A stretch of DNA of 64,000 bases from Phormidesmis priestleyi ULC007 (GTDB lineage Bacteria; Cyanobacteriota; Cyanobacteriia; Leptolyngbyales; Leptolyngbyaceae): positions 102,537 through 166,536 of the forward strand of contig NZ_MPPI01000005.1 in NCBI RefSeq assembly GCF_001895925.1. Direction: 5' to 3'. Position numbers and translations under genes: made by a program. Below are positions 18,024-27,387 of the stretch, one piece after another. The number at the start of each line of letters is the position of its first letter. Within the stretch, counting starts at the first letter, position 1. The notes below the pieces were generated by a model. That model saw nothing but the letters and a program-made list of their open reading frames with translations, had not been told where the DNA came from and did no database searches.

Positions 18024-18467
18024 TTAAGCCGCTAGCACCTCTCGTAGTACGATCGGGGATAATCCTGGAACTGTGCGAAATTGACTGTCATTCGTCAGAA
18101 AGATAGTGCATCCCCCACTTAAAGCAGTTGCGGCATGAACTGCATCAGGCGTTTTCAAGTTTGTTGTTGCCCGTAGCCGAGCCGCACCGCGTAATACAGC
18201 CTGGTCGATCGGCACTAGCTGAATATCAGAAGACTGCAAGAACTGCTCATAAGTGCTAACAAGACCTGTATTGGCATCACGTAGCGGCACTACTAATGCT
18301 TCCATAAGAGTCAATTCGCTGCTGACAATCTCGACCTGCTTTGCCTGAACCATTGCCCACAAAGGCTGGAGCAACCCATAATAGTCTGGGTTCACCTCAA
18401 TCGTGTAAATAAAGATGGAGGTGTCTGCATACACAACCGCCGATGCTGGAATGGTTAACTGTCCCAT
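18024..18467 (-). CDS. PIN-domain toxin (VapC-like)
   Basis: The 147-residue product is a PIN-domain nuclease. Acidic residues expected at the metal site are present: Asp in YADTSIFIY near the N-terminus, Glu in SSELTLMEALV, Asp in KTPDAVHAA and Asp in FLTNDSQF. VapC toxins cleave tRNA or rRNA. Its start overlaps the end of the upstream antitoxin gene by 13 bp, the usual toxin-antitoxin arrangement. The ATG lies at 18465-18467. Confidence 0.85.
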   Translation of the reverse strand: MGQLTIPASAVVYADTSIFIYTIEVNPDYYGLLQPLWAMVQAKQVEIVSSELTLMEALVVPLRDANTGLVSTYEQFLQSSDIQLVPIDQAVLRGAARLRATTNLKTPDAVHAATALSGGCTIFLTNDSQFRTVPGLSPIVLREVLAA

Positions 18468-18694
18468 GCCTCCCGCTCCGATCGAATTTGCTGATCAATG
18501 TCCTCAGCCGTTCGGAAAGCATAGCGTTTACGAGCTTGCTCAATCATGTCCAGAACATTACTCTGAGAAACCGAAGCCTTTTGCGGCAGGACAACAAACA
18601 CATCCACCTCGTCGCCTTCAGAGCCAGATGGCAATTGAATCTCAATCTTGTTACCTGGCAGCACTTTTGTGGTCACTTTGAAAGCAGCTTGCAT
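18455..18694 (-). CDS. Putative antitoxin of the PIN-domain toxin
   Basis: The 79-residue product has a beta-rich N-terminal half (KVTTKVLPGNKIEIQLP) and a charged helical C-terminal half (DMIEQARKRYAF then EDIDQQIRSEREAW). This fits an antitoxin with an N-terminal DNA-binding or dimerisation part and a C-terminal toxin-binding helix. No specific family was recognised; the call rests on the 13-bp overlap with the downstream PIN-domain gene. The two are probably co-transcribed and autoregulated. Confidence 0.7.
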   Translation of the reverse strand: MQAAFKVTTKVLPGNKIEIQLPSGSEGDEVDVFVVLPQKASVSQSNVLDMIEQARKRYAFRTAEDIDQQIRSEREAWDS

Positions 18695-18753
18695 AACGAC
18701 TATTCCAAATCAGCTTCTACAGAAATTTTAAGTCAGGTTGCATAACCTTGGAG

Positions 18754-19440
18754 CTAAAGGTCACCGCCGCCAAATCGATAGCCTTTGCCATAGACCGTTG
18801 AGATTAGAGGCGTTTCTCCTTCAGATTCAATTTTGCGACGCAGTAAGCGAATCTGAGCCGCAAGCGCATTACTGGTCGGCTTTTCACCGTCGCTCCAAAG
18901 GTGTTGATAGATTTGGTCATGGGTCAGCAGTTGATTGGGCTGCCGCATGAAACACTCCAGCAGTTGGCTTTCTTTTTCAGAAAGCTCGATCGCCCGTCCT
19001 TTGCGATAAGCAATTTGATTTTGAGAATCTAGCTCTAAATCACCGACGTGGAGCCGCAGATCAGGAGCAGATTCTAACGTCGCGGGACGACGCAGTAATG
19101 CTCTAACTCGTGCCAACAATTCTCTTAGCTCAAAGGGTTTGATTAAATAATCGTCGGCTCCAGCGTCGAGTCCTTGCACCCGATCGTCGATCGTGTCTTT
19201 AGCCGTGAGAAACAAAACTGGGGTGGTGTCGCCGCGCGATCGTAACTGTTGGCAAATGTCTAAGCCTGACTGGTGGGGCAACATCCAATCTAAAATCAAT
19301 AAGTCATAGTGATTTTGTTCGACGAGGTGTGACCCCTGACGACCGTCATAAGCCACATCTAAGGTATATCCTTCGCGCATTAACGATCGGCTCAGAGGGT
19401 CAGCCATTTCAATTTCGTCATCGACTAGAAGTATTCGCAC
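18754..19440 (-). CDS. OmpR/PhoB-type response regulator (orphan)
   Basis: From a GTG at 19438-19440 the 228-residue product starts [16 protein letters not shown]. The receiver domain has Asp7-Asp8, the phosphoacceptor Asp51 (LLILDWMLP) and Lys in YLIKPFE. A linker leads to a winged-helix effector domain ([35 protein letters not shown]). A longer frame to 19563 exists but would overlap hisG and add 41 residues not typical of the family. No histidine kinase is adjacent. The start is only 22 bp from the divergent hisG start. Confidence 0.9.
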   Translation of the reverse strand: MRILLVDDEIEMADPLSRSLMREGYTLDVAYDGRQGSHLVEQNHYDLLILDWMLPHQSGLDICQQLRSRGDTTPVLFLTAKDTIDDRVQGLDAGADDYLIKPFELRELLARVRALLRRPATLESAPDLRLHVGDLELDSQNQIAYRKGRAIELSEKESQLLECFMRQPNQLLTHDQIYQHLWSDGEKPTSNALAAQIRLLRRKIESEGETPLISTVYGKGYRFGGGDL

Positions 19441-19462
19441 GTTAAAACTCAAAACTCTACTT

Positions 19463-20113
19463 ATGATTACTGTCGCATTACCCAAAGGTGCTTTGCTCAA
19501 AGACAGCATTCGACTGCTGCAAGCGATCGGGCTTGACTTTAGTGCTTTTTTAGAGGTGGGCAATCGTCAACTGCAAATCACCGATCCGACTAACACCGCT
19601 AGAGCACTGCTGGTGAGAAATTCTGATGTCTCAGTCTATGTCGAATATGGGCAAGCACAGTTGGGCGTAGTCGGCTATGATGTGCTGCGAGAAAAAAGCG
19701 CCAATGTTGCCCAATTAGTTGACTTGGGGTTTGGGCAATGCCGAATGTCTGTGGCAGTGAAGGCATCAAGTCCTTATCGATCGTCGCTCGAACTGCCGCT
19801 CAACGGACGGGTCGCTTCTAAGTTTGTCCGTTGTGCTCATGACTATTTTCAGAGTTTAGATTTGCCTGTGGAGATTATTCCGCTCTACGGTTCGGTAGAG
19901 TTGGGCCCGATCACGGGGATGTCTGAGGCGATCGTCGATCTGGTCGCGACGGGCAACACGCTGCGCGAAAATGGCTTGATTGAAATCGATGTTTTGTTTC
20001 AAAGTACGGCGCGGCTGATCGCCCACCCTCTCAGCTATCGCCTTGACACCGATGGGCTATATAACTGCGTTGAGCAGATTCGCAAACAGGTGAGTCAGCC
20101 CGTCGCGACGTGA
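19463..20113 (+). CDS. hisG: ATP phosphoribosyltransferase, short form
   Basis: HisG catalyses the first step of histidine synthesis, joining ATP and PRPP. The 216-residue length indicates the short form, which needs the HisZ regulatory subunit encoded elsewhere. Conserved features include the start [32 protein letters not shown], and the PRPP motif region [13 protein letters not shown] near residue 170. The ATG is 22 bp from the divergent regulator, so its promoter must overlap that gene's start. A palindromic MITE-like element follows directly. Confidence 0.94.
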   Translation: MITVALPKGALLKDSIRLLQAIGLDFSAFLEVGNRQLQITDPTNTARALLVRNSDVSVYVEYGQAQLGVVGYDVLREKSANVAQLVDLGFGQCRMSVAVKASSPYRSSLELPLNGRVASKFVRCAHDYFQSLDLPVEIIPLYGSVELGPITGMSEAIVDLVATGNTLRENGLIEIDVLFQSTARLIAHPLSYRLDTDGLYNCVEQIRKQVSQPVAT

Positions 20114-20125
20114 GATTCGTTAAGC

Positions 20126-20311
20126 TTAAACAAACGTCAGTTCGGCGAGTTTTTTCGCTTCGTTGTCAGCGGCTTCTGCCCCCTAAATCCCCCAATTTGG
20201 GGGACTTCAAGCCAAAATTTTCGGTTCTAAGTCCCCCAAGTTAGGGAACTTAGGGGGCTTCCGAATTCACAGGTGAAACGAACCACTCCTGTCGAACTCA
20301 CGTTAAACAAA
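20126..20311. repeat. MITE-like element, family 2, copy 1
   Basis: About 186 bp with imperfect terminal inverted repeats (left end AACGTCAGTTCGGCGAG, right end on the other strand AACGTGAGTTCGACAGG). The centre has a nested palindrome of CCCCCTAAATCCCCC type. It is about the same size as the copy at 42072-42261 and shares its flanks, including GGCTTCTGCCCCCTAAAT. No open frame. It sits between hisG and an ABC exporter gene. Confidence 0.75.
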
Positions 20312-20365
20312 TGTCTGCCCTAAGCTCTGCGTGCGATCGTGCCGCAAGCTTTTTACAAAATTGCT

Positions 20366-22201
20366 ATGACCCACTCTCTCGCTGATCAACCCAACCGTCG
20401 TCCTAAAGAAACGGATTGGCGACTTTTTTTGCGGCTGGTTCCTTACGCTAAAAAGAACATGCGGCTGCTGCTGCTGTCGATGGTGTTTTTGGTGCCATCG
20501 GCGATCGCCAATGCTATGCAGCCGATTTTGATCGGTCAGACCGTCTCGTTGCTCAAGCGAGAGCCTACGAGTTGGAGCTTTTTTAGCATTGAAATTGACT
20601 TTCTTAGTAGCCGATCGCTGACTGAGGGACTCAATTTTTTGGCGGGGCTATTGTTAATCACGATTCTGACGCGATTGATTTTAGACGGCACCCAAAGCTA
20701 TCTCGTGCAAAAAGTTGGGCAGCGCATCACCGCAGACATTCGCAACGATTTGTTTGATCACGTCACGTCGCTGGGAGTCCGATTTTTCGATCGCACTCCA
20801 GTTGGGCGGTTAATCACGCGGCTCACTAGCGATGTCGAAGCGCTAGGAGAAGTGTTTTCAACGGGCGCGATCGGGGTTGTGAATGACCTATTTTCGATTC
20901 TGGTGATCACCGGGTTCATGTTCGCTCGGCAGTGGCAATTGGCAACGCTGCTCGTGCTGTTGCTGTTGCCAGTGACAGGGCTGATCATCTATTTTCAGCA
21001 GCAATATCGTAAAGCAAACTATAAGGCGAGAGAAGAATTGTCTTCGCTCAACTCGATGTTGCAGGAAAACATTACGGGGATCAGCGTTGTTCAGCTATTT
21101 CGACGAGAGCAATTTAACGGCGGACTCTTTCGCACCGTTAACAAACGCTATATTCACGAAGTCGATCGTACGATCTTTCACGATTCTGCGGTGTCTGCCA
21201 CGCTAGAGTGGATTTCTCTCGTCGCGATTTCGGGCGTTTTGGGCGTGGGTAGCTGGCTCGTAATGAACCGTCAGCTTGACTTTGGGCTGTTGTCTACCTT
21301 CATTTTGTTTGCCCAACGTTTGTTTGATCCCCTGCGCCAGTTTGCCGAAAAATTCACCGCGATTCAAGCTGGGTTTACGGCAGTCGAGCGGGTCAGCGAC
21401 ATCATGAACGAACCGATCGAGATTCGCGACCCAGAAAAGTCACACAAGGGAACATCCATAACACCCACGACCCCCGGCGAGATTCGGTTTGAACACGTCT
21501 GGTTTGCCTATAAACAAGACGATTATGTTCTGAAAGATTTAGATTTCACGATTCGTCCCGGTGAGAAAGTTGCGCTAGTGGGGCCCACCGGAGCGGGAAA
21601 AAGCTCAATCATTCGCCTATTAAGTCGGCTTTATGAGCCAACCAACGGACGAATCTTACTCGATGGTGTTGACATCAGACAATTGCCCCAAGCTGAACTG
21701 CGGCGACGAATGGCAATCATTCTACAAGACGGATTTTTGTTTGCCGGAGATGTCAAAAGCAATATTACACTGGGCGAAACCTATACCTTTGATCAAATTC
21801 GATCGGCGGCTGAAGCTACCAACGTGGCAAGCCTGATCGAACGGTTGCCTCAAGGCTATAACACGATGCTGCGTGAGCGCGGCACCAATCTCTCTGGTGG
21901 ACAAAAACAACTTTTGGCGTTTGCCCGTGCTGCCATTCGCGATCCCCAAATCTTAGTGCTCGACGAAGCCACAGCAAACCTGGATGTCGGCACTGAGTCA
22001 CTGATCCAAGAAGCCCTAGAACGGTTGCTAGAAGATCGTAGCGCCATTATTATTGCTCACCGACTTTCGACGATTCGCAACGTCGATCGCATCTTGGTGC
22101 TGAAGCGAGGGCAGCTCGTTGAGTCGGGCAGTCACGAAGAGTTGCTCAGTCAAGGCGGGCTTTATGCGAGCCTATATCAATTACAAATGCTAGAGAGCTG
22201 A
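20366..22201 (+). CDS. ABC exporter, fused membrane and ATPase domains (MsbA/MDR type)
   Basis: The 611-residue half-transporter has an N-terminal membrane domain of about six spans and a C-terminal nucleotide-binding domain. The latter has Walker A GPTGAGKSS, Q-loop ILQDGFLFAG, signature NLSGGQKQ, Walker B ILVLDEATANLD and H-loop IIAHRLSTI. Such proteins work as dimers exporting lipids, drugs or peptides. The ATG at 20366 is preferred; a GTG nine codons upstream is possible. No partner gene is adjacent. Confidence 0.92.
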   Translation: MTHSLADQPNRRPKETDWRLFLRLVPYAKKNMRLLLLSMVFLVPSAIANAMQPILIGQTVSLLKREPTSWSFFSIEIDFLSSRSLTEGLNFLAGLLLITILTRLILDGTQSYLVQKVGQRITADIRNDLFDHVTSLGVRFFDRTPVGRLITRLTSDVEALGEVFSTGAIGVVNDLFSILVITGFMFARQWQLATLLVLLLLPVTGLIIYFQQQYRKANYKAREELSSLNSMLQENITGISVVQLFRREQFNGGLFRTVNKRYIHEVDRTIFHDSAVSATLEWISLVAISGVLGVGSWLVMNRQLDFGLLSTFILFAQRLFDPLRQFAEKFTAIQAGFTAVERVSDIMNEPIEIRDPEKSHKGTSITPTTPGEIRFEHVWFAYKQDDYVLKDLDFTIRPGEKVALVGPTGAGKSSIIRLLSRLYEPTNGRILLDGVDIRQLPQAELRRRMAIILQDGFLFAGDVKSNITLGETYTFDQIRSAAEATNVASLIERLPQGYNTMLRERGTNLSGGQKQLLAFARAAIRDPQILVLDEATANLDVGTESLIQEALERLLEDRSAIIIAHRLSTIRNVDRILVLKRGQLVESGSHEELLSQGGLYASLYQLQMLES

Positions 22202-22254
22202 GTCTCCCTAGGATCATTGCCATTAAGTTGCCCGTTTTTGATGGCGATTCAATT

Positions 22255-22494
22255 CTAATCCTGCTTTTTTGCCTGCATGAATCGCTCAATATCGGCCACT
22301 GCTTGCTCTAACGTGTCGAGATTAATTTCTACCGGAGTCTCAGAAGGATGATCAACCACCTCTTCAACGGCTTCCGGTTCAGGGGTGACGACTTGACCTG
22401 CATCAGAGCAGAGCGTTTCTTGCAGTTTATCGAGCGACTCAATAAATGCTCTAGCTGCGGCACGTCGTGCGTCTTGCTGTTGCAGATCCATCAT
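22255..22494 (-). CDS. Small conserved hypothetical protein (79 residues)
   Basis: From the ATG at 22492-22494 (GGAG eight bases upstream) the product starts MMDLQQQDARRAAARAFIESL, has an acidic Pro/Glu/Val-rich centre, and ends in a helix (LDTLEQAVADIERFMQAKK). The RRAAARAF opening resembles small cyanobacterial proteins of unknown function. It is convergent with the ABC exporter gene and divergent from lpdA. Confidence 0.65.
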   Translation of the reverse strand: MMDLQQQDARRAAARAFIESLDKLQETLCSDAGQVVTPEPEAVEEVVDHPSETPVEINLDTLEQAVADIERFMQAKKQD

Positions 22495-22784
22495 GCTTGA
22501 CTCCAAATTCAAGGATCAAAATTCTAATCGGCTGAGGCTTTAAAAAAGTCAACATCCTTATAGGCTCAGTCGATCACGGTTTCGCTAAGTATCTACCCAG
22601 ATCAGAATGCCCAATCTAAACTAAATGGTTTCATTACGATCGAGACTTCGTTGTTGATAATAACTTCATAGGGTTTGGTTTTCTTTAAAGTTTGGGGTTT
22701 TCTGAGGCACTCTTGCCTGAAAGGTTGTCTGATCCGCCCTTGTCAGACGAAAATAAGTAGAGCAATCAGCACCAGGAGGCAGAT

Positions 22785-24215
22785 GTGACTGACGGATTTG
22801 ATTACGATTTAGTAATTATTGGCGCGGGCGTTGGTGGGCATGGTGCAGCCCTCCATGCGGTTGACTGTGGGCTAAAAACTGCCATTATCGAGGCGGCAGA
22901 AATGGGCGGCACCTGCGTTAATCGGGGCTGCATTCCGTCTAAGGCGCTGCTAGCGGCGGCAGGTCGAGTGCGAGAACTTCGCAACGCTCACCACTTAAAA
23001 GCATTAGGAATTCAAGTGGGCGATGTCTCATTTGATCGAGGCGCGATCGCTAATCATGCAGGCGGCATTGTCACCAAACAGCGAGACGGGCTAATCAACA
23101 GCCTGAAGCGGGTCGGAGTCGATGTGATTCACGGCTGGGGTCGTGTCGCAGGTTCTCAAAAAGTGGCGATTACCACCGACGCAGGTGAGCAAGTAATCAC
23201 CGCAAAAGAGATTATTCTCGCACCGGGATCAGTGCCCTTTGTGCCTCCGGGTGTGCAGCTAGACGGTAAAACCGTGTTCACCAGCGACGACGCAATCAAG
23301 CTAGAGAGTCTGCCACCCTGGATCGCGATCGTTGGCAGTGGCTATATTGGTCTCGAATTTGCCGATGTCTACACCGCTCTAGGCTGCGAAGTGACGATGA
23401 TCGAAGCGCTCGATCAGCTCATGCCGGGATTCGATCCCGACATTGCAAAGCTGGCGCAGCGAATTCTGATCGCCCCTCGCGACATCGAAACCAAAGTCGG
23501 AATGCTGGCAATGAAAGTCACCCCCGGTTCGCCTGTGGTAATCGAACTTGCAGACGCAAAAACCAAAGAAGTCGTCGAAGTTCTCGAAGTCGATGCTTGC
23601 TTAATCGCCACAGGTCGAATTCCGGTCGCCAAAGAGATGGGGTTAGAATCGGTCAGCGTCGAGCTAGATCGGCGAGGCTATATTCCCGTGAACGATCGCT
23701 TAGAAGTCCTCTCAGCCGGAGAACCCGTTCCTCATTTATGGGCGATCGGCGATGCCACAGGCAAAATGATGTTAGCTCATGCGGCGGCGGCTCAGGGCGT
23801 GATTGCGGTTGAAAATATCTGCGGACGCGATCGCGAAGTAGACTATCGCAGCATTCCGGCGGCGGCGTTTACGCATCCTGAAATTAGTTTTGTGGGCATG
23901 ACCGAACCCGCAGCGCAAGAATTAGGCAAAGCCGAAGGATTTGAAGTGTCTGCGGTGCGGACTTATTTTAAGGGCAACGCCAAAGCACTGGCTGAAGGAG
24001 AAGTCGAAGGAATTGCCAAACTGATCTATCGATCGGACACTGGAGAGGTTTTAGGCGCTCACATTATTGGACTCCACGCCGCCGATTTGATTCAAGAAGC
24101 GGCAAACGCGATCGCCAATCGCCAATCAGTTCGATCTTTGGCGTTCTTAGTCCACACCCATCCCACCTTGTCTGAGATTTTAGACGAAGCCTATAAACGA
24201 GCCGCAATCCACTAA
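22785..24215 (+). CDS. lpdA: Dihydrolipoyl dehydrogenase
   Basis: E3 reoxidises dihydrolipoamide in the pyruvate dehydrogenase and glycine cleavage complexes. The 476-residue flavoprotein has the FAD motif [16 protein letters not shown], the redox disulfide [14 protein letters not shown], the NAD motif [13 protein letters not shown], the second FAD motif LWAIGDATG, and the C-terminal active-site region HTHPTLSE with its catalytic His-Glu pair. The start is GTG at 22785, with AGGAGG seven bases upstream. A family 1 MITE-like element begins 5 bp after the stop. Confidence 0.96.
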   Translation: MTDGFDYDLVIIGAGVGGHGAALHAVDCGLKTAIIEAAEMGGTCVNRGCIPSKALLAAAGRVRELRNAHHLKALGIQVGDVSFDRGAIANHAGGIVTKQRDGLINSLKRVGVDVIHGWGRVAGSQKVAITTDAGEQVITAKEIILAPGSVPFVPPGVQLDGKTVFTSDDAIKLESLPPWIAIVGSGYIGLEFADVYTALGCEVTMIEALDQLMPGFDPDIAKLAQRILIAPRDIETKVGMLAMKVTPGSPVVIELADAKTKEVVEVLEVDACLIATGRIPVAKEMGLESVSVELDRRGYIPVNDRLEVLSAGEPVPHLWAIGDATGKMMLAHAAAAQGVIAVENICGRDREVDYRSIPAAAFTHPEISFVGMTEPAAQELGKAEGFEVSAVRTYFKGNAKALAEGEVEGIAKLIYRSDTGEVLGAHIIGLHAADLIQEAANAIANRQSVRSLAFLVHTHPTLSEILDEAYKRAAIH

Positions 24216-24219
24216 GGAT

Positions 24220-24448
24220 CGTGGATCAAATAACCTGTCAATCTTGTGATCAACTCGCTTGATTCGTTATGGCTGAGATTTTCGCCCCCTAAATCCCCAT
24301 TCTGGGGGACTTTGAAACCGGGAATCTTGGCTCAAAGTCCCCTACTCGTGGAGGATTTAGGGGACACAAGCCGACTCAAACGGAGCCATCAACGAACTTA
24401 ATAAACACGCTAGTTGAGTCCAAGAAGTTGCACCTTAATAAATCCACG
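24220..24448. repeat. MITE-like element, family 1, copy 1
   Basis: A 229 bp element bounded by related inverted ends (CGTGGATCAAATAA at left, CGTGGATTTATTAA on the other strand at right). It has a central nested palindrome (CCCCTAAATCCCC type, 24287-24363). A close copy in reverse orientation lies at 34839-35064. No coding capacity. It fills the lpdA-trpC gap almost completely on its left side. Confidence 0.8.
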
Positions 24449-24628
24449 TTCCTAGGAGAAGTTTGAGTTGAGAAACGTCAGTGATCCCAATTGCCCAAAA
24501 CTCAGAACTATTCGGGAATTGCGTTACGCTACTAATTAGGGTTTTGTGTGGGTCAATGGTCGCAACGGCTCTGACTTAGACCGACTCAAATCATGCTGAT
24601 TGTTTGTTTGTGGTTTCTGGCTACCTAA

Positions 24629-25513
24629 ATGGAGATTCGTCGTCGTCCGCCTAATCCTGCAATTACTATCCCTTATGTCCGCTATCAGGCGAATGTTTTT
24701 GATGCAGAGCCGCGCCACATTTTAGAGGAAATCGTTTGGCAAAAAGAAGCTGAAGTCGCGAAGATGCGCGATCGACTCCCGCTTGCAGAGTTGCAGAAAA
24801 AAATGCAGTCAGTTGCCCCAACGCGCGATTTTGTAGCCGCCTTACGCCAAGGGAAAACTCACCCGGCGGTGATTGCCGAAGTCAAAAAAGCATCGCCCAG
24901 CAAAGGTGTGATTCGAGAAGATTTTGATGCCGTCGCGATCGCTCGATCCTATCAAGTGGGTGGGGCATCGTGTCTATCTGTTTTAACGGATCAGAAGTTT
25001 TTTCAAGGCAGTTTTGAGAATCTCGCACAAATTCGTGAAGTCGTCGATTTGCCTCTGCTGTGTAAAGATTTCATCGTTTATCCTTACCAGATGTATTGGG
25101 CGCGGCTACACGGAGCCGATGCGGTGCTGCTGATTGCGGCGATTCTCTCTAACAAAGACTTGCAGTATTTCTTGAAAATCGTCAAAACTCTAGGAATGGT
25201 GGCTCTAATTGAAGTGCATACGCTCGAAGAACTCGATCGCGTCCTTTCACTCGCAGGAGTCACGATGATCGGCATCAACAATCGCAACCTCAAAGACTTC
25301 TCGGTTGATTTAGACACCACTCGGCAACTGCTAACCGCACGGGGCGATCAACTTGCAGCACAGGAAATTTTGGTCGTCAGCGAGTCAGGGTTGCACACCT
25401 CTGCCGACCTGGATTTGGTAGTCGAGGCGGGTGCCCAGGCAGTTCTCGTTGGAGAATCTTTAATTAAACAGCCTGATCCGGGTCAAGCGCTTGTGCAATT
25501 GGTGACTCGCTAG
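24629..25513 (+). CDS. trpC: Indole-3-glycerol phosphate synthase
   Basis: TrpC closes the indole ring in tryptophan synthesis. The 294-residue barrel protein has [13 protein letters not shown] (substrate phosphate and catalytic Lys), [36 protein letters not shown] and [11 protein letters not shown] in the expected order. An N-terminal extension of about 30 residues before [14 protein letters not shown] is usual in cyanobacteria. The ATG at 24629 was used. The gene stands apart from other trp genes, as is normal in cyanobacteria, and is followed 49 bp later by a DUF5340 gene. Confidence 0.95.
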   Translation: MEIRRRPPNPAITIPYVRYQANVFDAEPRHILEEIVWQKEAEVAKMRDRLPLAELQKKMQSVAPTRDFVAALRQGKTHPAVIAEVKKASPSKGVIREDFDAVAIARSYQVGGASCLSVLTDQKFFQGSFENLAQIREVVDLPLLCKDFIVYPYQMYWARLHGADAVLLIAAILSNKDLQYFLKIVKTLGMVALIEVHTLEELDRVLSLAGVTMIGINNRNLKDFSVDLDTTRQLLTARGDQLAAQEILVVSESGLHTSADLDLVVEAGAQAVLVGESLIKQPDPGQALVQLVTR

Positions 25514-25562
25514 GCTGATTTTTCTCGTCGATCGTTTTTTCCTTTAGCCAGGTCAGTGTTAC

Positions 25563-25838
25563 ATGGAGCCGATTCCCCTTCCTTCGCACATTCACTATGA
25601 GTTGTTGCTGCAACTGTTAGAGCGGCAGACAATGTTTGCAGTCAGCCAGAAAACCCAGCAGCGAGAGCAAGTTCACCAGTTAATCATCACGCTGAGAAAG
25701 GCTTATTCTCAACAAAAACATCTGGAAGAAAACTGTGAGCGAAATCGATTAGATATTGAATATCGCTGGTCACTCAACAGCCTTGAAGCGCCTCCCAACG
25801 TTGAAAAAACGGCAAAGCCTCAAGAACCTAAGATTTGA
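25563..25838 (+). CDS. DUF5340 family protein
   Basis: The 91-residue product starts MEPIPLPSHIHYELLLQLLE and is largely helical, with charged Gln/Arg-rich middle segments and a short disordered end. This matches the cyanobacterial DUF5340 family, whose function is unknown. The ATG is 49 bp after trpC on the same strand, so the two may be co-transcribed. Confidence 0.8.
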   Translation: MEPIPLPSHIHYELLLQLLERQTMFAVSQKTQQREQVHQLIITLRKAYSQQKHLEENCERNRLDIEYRWSLNSLEAPPNVEKTAKPQEPKI

Positions 25839-25955
25839 CGATCGGGCGATTTTGGCCAGTCATCTAAGTCGTCGTCAATATTTCTGATTTTGCGTCTACT
25901 ATAGGAAACTAAGGATTAGCTTCTCAGGTGAGATCAGGTTTTGGGGAGGTTCTGA

Positions 25956-27173
25956 GTGTCTGAACCGAACGCTGTTCATAGTTTAGAGTCATCGGATCAG
26001 CCACCCGATCGCTCTGTCGCGCCAGAAATCTCGGCGAAGTCTAGCATTCTAGCTGAGATAGACCAGATGCAAACCAAGATCCGCCACCAGCTTGAGCGAA
26101 TTCAGGATTTAGAGTTAGCGCTAGACCAGTCGATTTCTAATTTAAACGAGCTACGGCTGCAAATCATCGATCAGCGCTTTCTAGAAGAGCAGCTTGCTTC
26201 CACCGAAGAGATTGCCAACGTTCAGCAACAGGCAATCAATCAGCTAAAGCGACAGTTTGCTGAGAAACAAGCCGCCTTTGAGCAGCAAATTCACCAGGCG
26301 CAGACGCGAGAGCAAGACTATCAGAGGTTGCTTGGAGCGGCAGAAACGTTTGCCCAAAATCAACAAGCTGAGTTAGAGCGATTGCGATCGCAGCTTAGTC
26401 ACGATCGCGCCGATCAGCCTCAGCAAACTCACTTGATCTCCCAAATAGACGAACTGCAAGCGGCAATGCAAACCCAGCAGCAGCGAGTGTTGGAACTAGA
26501 ATCTCAGGAGTTAACGGCGCGCAGTCTAGCCGCAAATTTAGAGCTACACCTGCAAGAAGCGCAGAAACAGATTCGACGGCTCTACCGCGAACTCAACGAT
26601 CGACACACGGCGATCAATGAGTTAGAAGCCCGACTAGAAGGCGACTTTGCGATCGATCAGGCGAGTGATTCATCGTTAAATTCCTTCGCTTTGACGCAGA
26701 CTTCAAACTCTACCCAAAGTTCGCTGCAAAAGGTGGAGGAGTTAGAGGCTCAGATCGTCAAGCAGATGGCAACTCAAGCGCTATTGCAACAGGCGTGTCA
26801 AGAGCTAGAACTCGATCGTGAACAAAGCCAAACCCGCATTGCCGAATTAGAGCGACAAGCCGCCGAAATGCAGGAGCAAATTCTTAGTCAAGCACAGCAA
26901 GCCAGCGAATATGAAACCGCCGTGCAGCATTGGAAAGATCGCTTTTATGGCACCCAAGATAAAGTCGCGCAATTAAAAGAGCTTCTAGAAACCGACTCGG
27001 CTGATGAGTCACCCGAATTAGCGGAGATCTTTGCTGCCATTCAAGCCGCATCGACGATCGCAGTCGAGCCATCCAATCAATTAACGAGCAGAACTGATTC
27101 CTTTAACGAAGATCTCAAAATTGATTTGCCCGACTTTTTGACCCGCCGCCGCACTTATCGAAACCGATCGTAA
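25956..27173 (+). CDS. Long coiled-coil protein of unknown function
   Basis: The 405-residue product is almost entirely predicted coiled coil (about residues 30-350), rich in Gln, Glu, Leu, Ala and Arg with heptad-like patterns. It has a Ser/Thr-rich break near 235-250 (SLNSFALTQTSNSTQSS) and a basic tail (LTRRRTYRNRS). There is no membrane segment or signal peptide. The start is GTG at 25956 with GGGGAGG upstream. Cyanobacteria often encode such filament-like proteins, some involved in cell shape, but no such role is shown here. Confidence 0.75.
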   Translation: MSEPNAVHSLESSDQPPDRSVAPEISAKSSILAEIDQMQTKIRHQLERIQDLELALDQSISNLNELRLQIIDQRFLEEQLASTEEIANVQQQAINQLKRQFAEKQAAFEQQIHQAQTREQDYQRLLGAAETFAQNQQAELERLRSQLSHDRADQPQQTHLISQIDELQAAMQTQQQRVLELESQELTARSLAANLELHLQEAQKQIRRLYRELNDRHTAINELEARLEGDFAIDQASDSSLNSFALTQTSNSTQSSLQKVEELEAQIVKQMATQALLQQACQELELDREQSQTRIAELERQAAEMQEQILSQAQQASEYETAVQHWKDRFYGTQDKVAQLKELLETDSADESPELAEIFAAIQAASTIAVEPSNQLTSRTDSFNEDLKIDLPDFLTRRRTYRNRS

Positions 27174-27387
27174 CAGGGCATTTCTTGAATATTCAATCAT
27201 CATTTCAGAACCCTAGATAAGATGGTAAGAGGCGACGATCAGAATGAGGTAAAGCCTATGACACCGCAACTCCGCTACAGCAAAGGCTAAATTAATTTCC
27301 GATTGGATTAAACCCGATCGCGGATTACTTATGCGATCCTGGATCATGCACAAAAAATTGCATCCTCCCACTTAGAAGGACATTCTC

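Noticed and set aside
27258-27290. Ten-codon ORF (MTPQLRYSKG) with a possible ribosome-binding site upstream of the aminotransferase gene.
   Set aside because: Too short to separate from chance, with no attenuator hairpin or related codon run visible.
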